Below are positions 1-5,236 of a DNA stretch of 8,939 nt, piece after piece (position 1 is the stretch's first letter; each line of letters opens with the position of its first letter). The position numbers and the translations under genes were made by a program. The stretch lies in assembly GCA_023460155.1 (NCBI GenBank), contig JAEWRF010000103.1, forward strand, positions 1 through 8,939. Reading direction: 5' to 3'. The notes beneath the pieces were generated by a model. It searched no databases, was not told the DNA's origin, and saw only the letters and a program-made list of their open reading frames with translations. Origin of the DNA: Bacillota bacterium (GTDB lineage: Bacteria; Bacillota; Clostridia; Oscillospirales; Acutalibacteraceae).

Positions 1-636
1 GTCGTGCATCACGGCGATGCGGTCGCTCATGGTAAGAGCCTCCTCCTGGTCGTGCGTGACGTATATGAAGGTGATGTTGAGCTTCCGCTGTAAGCGTTTA
101 AGCTCCAGCTGCATCTGCTTGCGCAGCTTCAGGTCCAGCGCGCCGAGCGGTTCGTCCAGCAGAAGCACCTTCGGCCGGTTGATCAGCGCCCGTGCGATGG
201 CAACACGCTGCTTCTGCCCGCCGGAAAGCTGCGCCGGCATCCGGTTTTCGAACCCGCCGAGCTGAACCAGCTCCAGCATCGCGAGCGCGCGTTCCTCGAT
301 CTCCTTTTTCGGAGTATGCTTCATTTTCAGCCCGTAGGCCACATTGTCGTAGACCGACATGTGTGGGAACAGCGCGTAACTCTGGAACACCGTGTTGACA
401 TCGCGCTCATACGGCTCCCGGTCCGCCATATCCGTTCCACCCACGAAAATTTTGCCGTCCGTCGGCTGCTCAAACCCCGCAACCATGCGCAGGGTCGTCG
501 TTTTTCCGCAGCCGGAGGAGCCGAGGATCGTGAGGAACTCCCCTTCGTACACATCAAGCGTAAGGTCCCTGACGACATGGTTGCCGCCGTAGAATTTGTT
601 TACGTTCTGAATCCGGACCAGGGCATTTCCGCTCAA
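1..636 (-). CDS. potA: Spermidine/putrescine ABC transporter ATP-binding protein PotA (3' end outside window)
   Basis: This is the cytoplasmic ATPase that powers polyamine import by a PotABCD-type transporter. The 212 visible residues contain the whole nucleotide-binding core in order: Walker A GSSGCGKTT (39-47), Q-loop Gln85 in VFQSYALFPHMSVYDNVAYG, signature LSGGQ (137-141), Walker B VLLLDE (157-162) and the switch His195. The text around the Q-loop (PYERDVNTVFQ) is characteristic of PotA rather than of sugar-type ATPases. The C-terminal regulatory domain lies beyond position 1. I chose a TTG start at 636 because an AGGGGGG ribosome binding site sits 8 nt upstream and the ABC domain begins within ten residues of it. 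The upstream P-II gene stops only 15 nt before it, so the two are almost certainly co-transcribed. potBCD would be expected further left. Polyamine specificity is inferred from family resemblance. Confidence 0.93.
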   Translation of the reverse strand, partial: MSGNALVRIQNVNKFYGGNHVVRDLTLDVYEGEFLTILGSSGCGKTTTLRMVAGFEQPTDGKIFVGGTDMADREPYERDVNTVFQSYALFPHMSVYDNVAYGLKMKHTPKKEIEERALAMLELVQLGGFENRMPAQLSGGQKQRVAIARALINRPKVLLLDEPLGALDLKLRKQMQLELKRLQRKLNITFIYVTHDQEEALTMSDRIAVMHD

Positions 637-651
637 CCGTACCGCCCCCCT

Positions 652-1002
652 TTACAGCGCTTTGGATCCGCGCTCGCCGGTGCGGATGCGCACCGCGTCT
701 TCGAGATCGCGGATGAAAATTTTGCCGTCACCTACATGCCCGCTCGCCATACGGCTGCGCACCTCCGCGATGATCGGTTCGACCATGTCGTCCTCCACGA
801 CAACCGTAGCCTGAATTTTCGGCAGCAGGTTGATATTCATCTTAAAGCCGCGAATTTCGTTCACCCGGTTCTCCACAACACCCTTTTGGGTGCCGCATCC
901 CATCACGCTCATGATGGTCATGCCGCCGCAGTGAACCTCATCCAGAATCGCCTTCAGTTCCTCCAGCATTTCCGGGCGAATAACCAGTACCAGTTCTTTC
1001 AT
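652..1002 (-). CDS. P-II family nitrogen regulatory protein with atypical T-loop
   Basis: This is a trimeric signal protein of the GlnB/GlnK superfamily that senses ATP/ADP and 2-oxoglutarate and docks on transporters or enzymes. It has 116 residues, close to the usual 112. Visible family marks are the start KELVLVIRPEMLEELK, the nucleotide-contacting GCGTQKG (35-41), LPK (60-62), GDGKIF (91-96) and the C-terminal RIRTGE (105-110). Counted against E. coli GlnB, the T-loop is four residues longer and has Met where GlnB has the uridylylated Tyr51, so classical uridylylation is not expected. The ATG at 1002 is preceded by GGAGG at 9 nt, and a longer in-frame reading upstream has no such site. 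The gene lies 15 nt upstream of potA, which suggests nitrogen-status control of polyamine uptake (inference). Most P-II genes instead sit beside amtB or nif genes. Confidence 0.92.
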   Translation of the reverse strand: MKELVLVIRPEMLEELKAILDEVHCGGMTIMSVMGCGTQKGVVENRVNEIRGFKMNINLLPKIQATVVVEDDMVEPIIAEVRSRMASGHVGDGKIFIRDLEDAVRIRTGERGSKAL

Positions 1003-1108
1003 TTCCGATTGCCTCCTTACGTCGTATCCGATTTCCATACGAATAAAAAAAGAAGGGGCGGTCTCCTCCGTTTTGGAAGGAAACAGCCTCTTTGCTCTCT
1101 TGACACAA

Positions 1109-1137
1109 ATAGTACACACTTCGGCAGTAAAAAACAA
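1109..1137 (-). promoter_or_regulatory. Candidate sigma-A promoter of the P-II/potA operon
   Basis: Read on the minus strand, TTGTTT (-35) is followed after exactly 17 bp by TACTAT (-10). It lies about 105 nt upstream of the P-II start codon. Both boxes match consensus imperfectly, so it would be a moderate or activator-dependent promoter. The leader that follows contains a 6-bp inverted repeat (TCGTAT at 1022-1027, ATACGA at 1037-1042) of unknown meaning. Confidence 0.45.
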
Positions 1138-1149
1138 TGCAACCGAAGT
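1118..1149. repeat. Inverted repeat straddling the P-II promoter
   Basis: ACTTCGG (1118-1124) and CCGAAGT (1143-1149) form perfect 7-bp arms separated by 18 bp. One arm lies in the spacer of the proposed promoter and the other just upstream of its -35 box, so a dimeric regulator bound here would affect initiation. Which protein would bind is unknown; the adjacent LuxR-type regulator is one candidate. Confidence 0.4.
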
Positions 1150-1167
1150 ATGAAATTTCTCCTACTT

Positions 1168-1257
1168 TTAAAGCAGATACCAGTCCGCAAGAAGTACCAA
1201 GCATGCCGGAAAGCAAAATGCCGCAGCGTGCAGGATGCCCCGCAGACGCAGTTTCAT
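1168..1257 (-). CDS. Possible small hydrophobic ORF overlapping the luxR-type stop codon
   Basis: A 29-codon reading frame begins at an ATG that shares one base with the stop codon of the LuxR-type regulator (TGATG arrangement, typical of translational coupling). It encodes a mostly hydrophobic peptide beginning MKLRLRGILHAAAFCF and ending in DWYLL. A basic start followed by a hydrophobic stretch is compatible with a membrane peptide. There is no well-placed ribosome binding site of its own, and I recognise no family. It may simply be an open stretch of non-coding sequence. The rest of the 254-bp gap between the P-II and regulator genes holds the P-II promoter and leader; I see no clear terminator for the regulator gene. 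Confidence 0.18.
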   Translation of the reverse strand: MKLRLRGILHAAAFCFPACLVLLADWYLL

Positions 1258-2018
1258 CAGTGTTCCGGGGATTCCCCCTCCGGCTCGGAAATCATCTTGT
1301 ACATCTGCATCCGGTTCCGGATCCCCAGCTTTTGGTAGATGTTCAGCACGTGCTTTTTCAGCGTGTTCACGCTGATGACCAGCTTTTCGCAGACGGCGGC
1401 GTTGTCCATCCCATTCATCAGAAGGCCGAGAATCGTCTCCTCCCGCTTGGTCAGTTCGTATTTTGCCGCCGCCTGCGCAACCGTAAGCTTGCCGGAGGAT
1501 ACTTTCCGCCGCTCCTGATACATCCGGAATGCAATGTGGTCCTTCAGCATATCCATCACGAAAATGTCGTCGTAATGGAAATTATCTTTCCCAATGGTGC
1601 GGTACAGCGTGATGACCCCGAGGAACTCCTTTTCCCGCGCGAGGATCACCTGCAGCGAATAATGCCAGTTGTTCGGGCTGTACACCTTTTTATAATACTC
1701 GGTTTCCATGCGCTTTTCGTCGCTGATGATGTCCGTTTCGCGGTAAACGAGGCTCTTGCCGCTGTACATGATGCCGCGGCTGTAATCCAGCTCGTCGTAC
1801 GTCTGCGGGTAAACGCCGTCGCAGTTGTAGGTCACGGGGTCCCTCAGGCCCGGCTTCCCGCCGATGTTCGCGAGGAAGAAATCGGCGCTGTCGAAATCCA
1901 GCACCAGCTTCAGCTGCTCCAGCAGCTCGCCGCGCATCGCGCGGAAATCCTCCGTTGTGTAAATCTTGTAAATGATCGTATTCAGGACGATCCAGTCGCT
2001 GGTGTTCATCTGCTTCAT
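1257..2018 (-). CDS. LuxR-type HTH transcriptional regulator with GAF-like sensory domain
   Basis: This is a DNA-binding regulator of 253 residues. The C-terminal quarter (about 189-245) is a LuxR/FixJ-type HTH: the LTKREETILGLLMNG start, a short turn, then VISVNTLKKHVLNIYQKLGIRNR, in which NTLKKHV is the recognition helix. The first 165 residues look like a GAF-type small-molecule domain (ILAREKEFLGVITLYR is a typical GAF strand pattern), but there is no phospho-acceptor receiver domain, so it is not an ordinary response regulator. The ligand is unknown. The ATG at 2018 has AGGGGG 8 nt upstream; a second Met four codons in is less well placed. It has its own strong promoter and lies upstream of, and co-directional with, the P-II/potA pair, so it could regulate them (inference). 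No signal peptide or membrane segment is visible. Confidence 0.85.
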   Translation of the reverse strand: MKQMNTSDWIVLNTIIYKIYTTEDFRAMRGELLEQLKLVLDFDSADFFLANIGGKPGLRDPVTYNCDGVYPQTYDELDYSRGIMYSGKSLVYRETDIISDEKRMETEYYKKVYSPNNWHYSLQVILAREKEFLGVITLYRTIGKDNFHYDDIFVMDMLKDHIAFRMYQERRKVSSGKLTVAQAAAKYELTKREETILGLLMNGMDNAAVCEKLVISVNTLKKHVLNIYQKLGIRNRMQMYKMISEPEGESPEH

Positions 2019-2050
2019 CCGGTCTGCCCCCTGTCGCTTTGTTTTGTCTT

Positions 2051-2079
2051 ATTATAATTCAATTTAAGTACAAATACAA
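2051..2079 (-). promoter_or_regulatory. Strong sigma-A promoter of the LuxR-type regulator
   Basis: On the minus strand, TTGTAT (-35, 2074-2079) is followed after exactly 17 bp by a perfect TATAAT (-10, 2051-2056). The predicted start near 2044 leaves a leader of about 25 nt that includes the AGGGGG ribosome binding site. It lies in the AT-rich part of the 225-bp gap between this gene and the divergent polymerase gene. On the other strand of the gap I see only a weak TATGAT (2216-2221) with a poor -35 for the polymerase operon, and no recognisable LexA box. Confidence 0.7.
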
Positions 2080-2243
2080 AATTATTTTATACAAAAATAT
2101 TCCTTTTTATAACCCCGGAGTTTTATTTTCGGACGCAAAGCGCCTTACACGCCTTCGGCGGCACTCGCAACTGCACTACAAGAAGCGATCTCTTTCCCTG
2201 CGGGCGCAATTATGCTATGATAGATGCGGGGAGGTGCCGGAAC

Positions 2244-3467
2244 ATGGACCGCACGATCCTGCACTGCGACTGCAACGGATTTTTCGCTTCCGTCGAATGC
2301 TTTCTGCACCCGGAATACCGCGGCGTTCCCATGGCCGTCTGCGGCGACCCGGAGAGCCGGCACGGCATCATTCTGGCCAAAAACGAGCTTGCCAAAAAGT
2401 TCGGCATCCGCACCGCGGAGACGATCTGGCAGGCGAAGCGGAAATGCCCCGAACTGGTGCTGGCGCCCACACATTTTGCGGAATATTCGAAGTTCTCCCG
2501 TCAGATCAATCAGATTTACCTGCGCTTCACCGATCTCGTCGAGCCGTTCAGCATCGACGAAAGCTGGCTGGACGTAACCGGCAGCCGAACCCTGTTCGGT
2601 GACGGCAAAACGATCGCGGATCATCTCCGGGCCGCTGTCCGCGCGGAAACCGGCATCACGATCTCGGTGGGGGTCTCCTTCAACAAAATTTTCGCGAAGC
2701 TCGGCAGCGACTATAAAAAGCCGGACGCCACCACGGTGTTCAGCCGGGAAAACTACCGGCAGACCGTCTGGCGCCTTCCGGCGGATACGCTGATGTTCTG
2801 CGGGAAGCGCGCGGCCGAAACGCTCGCCTCGCTGGGCATCCACTCCATCGGGGACCTGGCGCAGGCCGACCGGGATTTCATCGCCGCCCGCCTCGGCAAG
2901 GCCGGGGCCGTGCTGGTCGATTACGCAGAGGGGCTGGATGAAAGCCCCGTGCGCCGCTTCGGCGACGTCCGGGAGGTAAAGAGCGTCGGCAACAGCGTCA
3001 CGTTCCGGCGGGATCTCCAGGGGGAGGAAGACATCCGCAGAGGGGTAAAGGCCCTTGCGGACAGCGTCGCCTCCCGCATGCGGCAGACCGGCGTCAAATG
3101 CTGGGTCGTTCAGATAGGCATCAAAGACCCCGGCCTGAAAACCGTTTCGCGCCAGAAAACGCTCGCCGCCCCCACCTGCCTTGCACGGGAACTGGAAGCC
3201 GCCGCACGGGAGCTGGTCTTTTCCTTCTGGAATCCGGCGGCGCCGATCCGAATGCTCGCCCTGACGGGGACCGGCCTCGTTCCGCAGGACGCGCCCGGCG
3301 GGCAGCTCTGCTTTTTTGAGCCGGACGCCGCCCGGCAAAGGCAGAAGGAAGAACGGCTGGAAACCGCGCTCGACGGCATCCGGACACGGTTCGGCAGCGG
3401 CGCCGTCACATTCGGCACCCTGATGAACGACGATCTCGGTCTCGACGGGCTCCATCGGAAGGAATAA
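2244..3467 (+). CDS. dinB: Y-family translesion DNA polymerase (DinB/Pol IV type)
   Basis: This is a 407-residue error-prone polymerase that copies past damaged bases. Palm and finger motifs are plain: HCDCNGFFASVE (7-18) with metal ligand Asp9 and steric-gate Phe14, then SIDESWLD (103-110) with the catalytic Asp105-Glu106 pair, and GVSFNKIFAKLGSDYKKPDATTVF in the palm. Helix-hairpin-helix-like thumb text (LASLGIHSIGDLAQAD) and a little-finger region with KSVGNSVTFRRDL follow. QLCFFEP (354-360) resembles the beta-clamp binding motif QLxLF. Asn11 replaces an Asp common in E. coli-like DinB but not one of its catalytic ligands. I chose the ATG at 2244, with GGGGAGG 9 nt upstream, over an upstream ATG at 2217 that lacks a ribosome binding site and adds nine unconserved residues. 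It is first of three tightly spaced genes. No SOS box is visible, so damage control is unproven. Confidence 0.95.
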   Translation: MDRTILHCDCNGFFASVECFLHPEYRGVPMAVCGDPESRHGIILAKNELAKKFGIRTAETIWQAKRKCPELVLAPTHFAEYSKFSRQINQIYLRFTDLVEPFSIDESWLDVTGSRTLFGDGKTIADHLRAAVRAETGITISVGVSFNKIFAKLGSDYKKPDATTVFSRENYRQTVWRLPADTLMFCGKRAAETLASLGIHSIGDLAQADRDFIAARLGKAGAVLVDYAEGLDESPVRRFGDVREVKSVGNSVTFRRDLQGEEDIRRGVKALADSVASRMRQTGVKCWVVQIGIKDPGLKTVSRQKTLAAPTCLARELEAAARELVFSFWNPAAPIRMLALTGTGLVPQDAPGGQLCFFEPDAARQRQKEERLETALDGIRTRFGSGAVTFGTLMNDDLGLDGLHRKE

Positions 3468-3490
3468 CCGCAAAGAAAGGAAATACGCTC

Positions 3491-3910
3491 ATGAACTACA
3501 AACGATTCGGCAGCACCCTTACGGTGCGCATCGACCGGGGCGAGGAAATCGTCAAATCCGTCGCCGCCGTCTGTGAAAAGGAACAGATCCGGTGCGGCAG
3601 CATCGAGGGAATCGGCGCGGTGGACCACGCGGTGGTCGGACTTTACCGCGTCGCAGAAAAGAAATACTATTCCAACACGTTCGACGGGGAAATGGAGATG
3701 ACCTCCCTGCTCGGGAATGTGAGCGAGAAGGAAGGCAAAGTGTACCTGCACTTTCACGCCAATTTTGCGAAGGCCGACGGGCAGGTGATCGGCGGTCACC
3801 TGAATGAGGCCGTTATCAGCGGAACCGGCGAGCTTTTCATTCGGATTGAGGACGGAGCCCTTGGCCGCCGCCCGGACCCGGTGACCGGCCTGAATATTTT
3901 TGATCTTTAA
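3491..3910 (+). CDS. PPC (DUF296) domain protein, possible DNA-binding protein
   Basis: This is a 139-residue stand-alone PPC/DUF296 domain, the fold shared with plant AHL proteins and found as trimers in bacteria. Visible marks are the opening RFGSTLTVRIDRGEEIVKSV, a central SIEGIGAVDHAVVGLY, and the region LHFHANFAKADGQVIGGHL with His87, His89 and His103. These His residues match the cluster usually conserved in bacterial members and thought to bind metal. The end (ISGTGELFIRIEDG) is also typical. There is no AT-hook, so DNA binding is not shown by the sequence and the function remains open. An AAAGGAA site precedes the ATG at 3491. It begins 23 nt after the polymerase stop and ends 11 nt before the next gene, so it is mid-operon. 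Confidence 0.88.
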   Translation: MNYKRFGSTLTVRIDRGEEIVKSVAAVCEKEQIRCGSIEGIGAVDHAVVGLYRVAEKKYYSNTFDGEMEMTSLLGNVSEKEGKVYLHFHANFAKADGQVIGGHLNEAVISGTGELFIRIEDGALGRRPDPVTGLNIFDL

Positions 3911-3921
3911 AGGAGAACGTT

Positions 3922-4215
3922 ATGGTTAAGCACATCGTACTGTGGACCCTGCAGGAGGAGAAAAAAGCGGATGCGGCAAAGATCGCGGCCGACCTTGAAA
4001 AAAGGTTCAAGGGCCTGCTCGGCGTCGTGGACGGACTTACGGAAATCGAGGTCGGGCAGACCTTCAACGGCGGCACCTACGATCTCGTCCTGAACTGCAC
4101 CTTCACCACCCGCGCGGCGGCGGAAGCCTATCAGACCCATCCAGGGCACGTCGCCATCAAGCAGATCGTGCACACGCTGGTCTGCGGGCGGGAATGCGTC
4201 GACTACGAAAAATAA
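3922..4215 (+). CDS. Dabb-family (stress-responsive alpha/beta barrel) protein
   Basis: This small protein of 97 residues matches the Dabb domain: it opens with MVKHIVLWTL, has a central VDGLTEIEVGQTF, then YDLVLNCTF and ends with HPGHVAIKQIVHTLV. Family members are dimeric ferredoxin-like barrels linked to stress responses or, in a few cases, to small-molecule chemistry; the role of this one cannot be told from sequence. His4 and the HPGH segment are the conserved polar positions. The ribosome binding site AGGAG lies about 7 nt upstream of the ATG. It is the last gene of the polymerase operon, ending 18 nt before a strong terminator. No signal peptide or membrane segment is visible, so it is cytoplasmic. 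Confidence 0.9.
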   Translation: MVKHIVLWTLQEEKKADAAKIAADLEKRFKGLLGVVDGLTEIEVGQTFNGGTYDLVLNCTFTTRAAAEAYQTHPGHVAIKQIVHTLVCGRECVDYEK

Positions 4216-4233
4216 AGCACTGCGTGCAAAGAA

Positions 4234-4257
4234 AGAGCCGCCCTTCCGGGCGGCTCT
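4234..4257. terminator. Bidirectional intrinsic terminator between convergent genes
   Basis: A perfect 10-bp stem (AGAGCCGCCC with GGGCGGCTCT) closes a TTCC tetraloop. On the plus strand it is followed by CATTTTAT, and on the minus strand by TTTCTTTGC. It sits between the plus-strand Dabb gene and the minus-strand HAD gene, just where a shared terminator is needed. Confidence 0.88.
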
Positions 4258-4261
4258 CATT

Positions 4262-4870
4262 TTATATTCTGACCCCGGCTTCCCGGAGCGCGGTTTTCAG
4301 TTCCTCAACATCCTGCGCGTAAATGAAGCCCGGCATGCCGAACTTTTGCCCCGCTTCGATGTTTTCCGGCCGGTCGTCGATAAAAAAACATTCCTCCGGC
4401 TGGAGGGAATAGCGTTCGAACAGAACCCGGTAAAATTCCGGCTCCGGCTTGATGCAGTGCTCCTCGGCGGAAATCACGGCGCCGTCCAGATACTGCGTCG
4501 CCGGAACGGTCCGGCAGAAGCGGTGGTACCGGATACCCATGTTGGAAAGCAGAAAGCAGCGGTATCCGTTCTGCTTCAGGTCCCGCGCCAGAATCTGCGT
4601 CTCCGGGATCACTTCGAACAGATGGTCCCAGTTTTTGAAGAGCCAGAGGGCATCCGCTCTCAGGTGCTCCGGAAGACGGAGAAGCGCCGCCCGGATGTAT
4701 TCTTCCTCCGTTATTGTTCCGTAGTCCAGCCGGATCCAGTCCGGATGGTCGAATACCTCCCGCAGCACCAGCTTCGCTCCCTCCGGGTCCGGAATGCGTT
4801 CGGTCACGTAGCGCACCGGATCGTATCGGAACAGGACCTGCCCCATATCAAACACAATATTTTGAATCAT
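4262..4870 (-). CDS. HAD-superfamily phosphatase (YihX-like)
   Basis: This is a 202-residue cytoplasmic hydrolase of the haloacid dehalogenase superfamily, subfamily IA with a helical cap. Motif I is VFDMGQVL with nucleophile Asp8; the usual second Asp is Gly10, a variant also seen in YihX-type sugar-phosphate phosphatases. Motif II is LLSNMG with Ser109, motif III is Lys141 in IKPEPEFYR, and motif IV is FIDDRPENIEAG with Asp165-Asp166. All catalytic positions apart from the Gly10 variant are present. The replacement of the general acid/base Asp by Gly means the mechanism may differ or phosphatase activity may be weak. Substrate is unknown; hexose 1-phosphate is one possibility by analogy. 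The ATG at 4870 has AGGAGG about 5 nt upstream. It follows the FeoB-associated gene by 58 bp in the same direction but has a candidate promoter of its own. Confidence 0.9.
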   Translation of the reverse strand: MIQNIVFDMGQVLFRYDPVRYVTERIPDPEGAKLVLREVFDHPDWIRLDYGTITEEEYIRAALLRLPEHLRADALWLFKNWDHLFEVIPETQILARDLKQNGYRCFLLSNMGIRYHRFCRTVPATQYLDGAVISAEEHCIKPEPEFYRVLFERYSLQPEECFFIDDRPENIEAGQKFGMPGFIYAQDVEELKTALREAGVRI

Positions 4871-4890
4871 AACGCCCTCCTGATACTCTC

Positions 4891-4919
4891 ATTTTACCAC
4901 GGATCCCCTGGGAGGGCAA
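4891..4919 (-). promoter_or_regulatory. Candidate promoter of the HAD phosphatase gene
   Basis: On the minus strand, TTGCCC (-35) and TAAAAT (-10) are separated by exactly 17 bp and end 20 bp before the start codon. The predicted leader just accommodates the AGGAGG site. Only the -10 box is close to consensus, so read-through from the FeoB-associated gene is also possible. Confidence 0.4.
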
Positions 4920-4928
4920 TTCACCGGT

Positions 4929-5093
4929 TTACCGAACGGGCGGCTTCTTCTTCTCTTTTTTTGTGCAGGAAGCGTGATACGGGCAGGAGGAGCAGTCCCC
5001 GCACGCACTGTTCCGACGGCGGAAAGCATAGCGAACCGCCAGCACAAACAGTGCGGCCAGAACCGCCAGAATCAGAAAATCAACCGGTTTCAT
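4929..5093 (-). CDS. FeoB-associated Cys-rich membrane protein
   Basis: This 54-residue protein has one membrane segment (about 4-22, VDFLILAVLAALFVLAVRY), a basic stop-transfer stretch (RRRN) and a Cys-rich tail CGDCSSCPYHASC with Cys31, 34, 37 and 43, ending in a Lys-rich cytoplasmic end. This layout is that of the small proteins commonly found beside feoB in Firmicutes, thought to help ferrous iron import or handling, although direct evidence is sparse. The ATG at 5093 has AAGGGGG 8 nt upstream. A longer in-frame reading to 5192 runs through the AT-rich control region and palindrome and is rejected. It is unusual that the gene is not downstream of feoB: it is divergent from the MarR regulator, with which it shares a control region. 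Confidence 0.85.
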   Translation of the reverse strand: MKPVDFLILAVLAALFVLAVRYAFRRRNSACGDCSSCPYHASCTKKEKKKPPVR

Positions 5094-5135
5094 AGGAAAT
5101 CCCCCTTCGTAAACAATCAGAAGTCCAATCAAAAA

Positions 5136-5151
5136 TTTAAGGTACCTTAAA
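5136..5151. promoter_or_regulatory. Operator-like palindrome 1 (proximal to FeoB-associated gene)
   Basis: TTTAAGGTACCTTAAA is a perfect 16-bp palindrome. Its 12-bp core TAAGGTACCTTA recurs at 5197-5208, centred 59 bp away. This copy lies just upstream of the -35 of the marR promoter and about 43 bp from the FeoB-associated start codon, so it could sit over that gene's own promoter (a poor TGTAGT/TATTTT pair with 17-bp spacing ends beside it). Length and symmetry fit a MarR dimer. Confidence 0.7.
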
Positions 5152-5159
5152 AATATTTC

Positions 5160-5188
5160 TTGACTCTTTGAGACTACAGTATTATAAT
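5160..5188 (+). promoter_or_regulatory. Consensus sigma-A promoter of the marR gene
   Basis: TTGACT (-35, 5160-5165) and a perfect TATAAT (-10, 5183-5188) are separated by exactly 17 bp. The predicted start near 5195 falls at the edge of the second palindrome, so a bound repressor would block initiation. This is a strong promoter that would need repression. Confidence 0.8.
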
Positions 5189-5196
5189 TCATTCTG

Positions 5197-5208
5197 TAAG
5201 GTACCTTA
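5197..5208. promoter_or_regulatory. Operator-like palindrome 2 (at the marR transcription start)
   Basis: TAAGGTACCTTA is a perfect 12-bp palindrome identical to the core of the copy at 5136-5151. It begins 8 bp after the -10 box and lies between the predicted transcription start and the ribosome binding site. That is a classical position for negative autoregulation by the MarR protein. Confidence 0.7.
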
Positions 5209-5236
5209 ATATATTAGAATGGAAGGATTAAACGAT

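Noticed and set aside
316..1338. Long plus-strand open frame across the potA/P-II region
   Set aside because: It is antisense to two clearly conserved genes, has no ribosome binding site, and its product is rich in His, Arg and Pro, as expected for the reverse of GC-rich coding sequence.
1137..2057. 306-codon plus-strand frame opposite the LuxR-type regulator
   Set aside because: The opposite strand encodes a recognisable GAF/HTH protein with promoter and ribosome binding site; this frame shows no domain.
2019..2243. SOS (LexA) box upstream of the polymerase gene
   Set aside because: No CGAAC-N4-GTTCG-type sequence is visible in the gap, so SOS control is not claimed.
2145..3473. 442-codon minus-strand frame opposite the polymerase gene
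   Set aside because: It is a reverse-strand shadow of a well-conserved Y-family polymerase, with no start signals and no recognisable motif.
5094..5192. N-terminal extension of the FeoB-associated protein
   Set aside because: It would pass through the palindrome and promoter region and precede the membrane segment without family support; the shorter start has a proper ribosome binding site.
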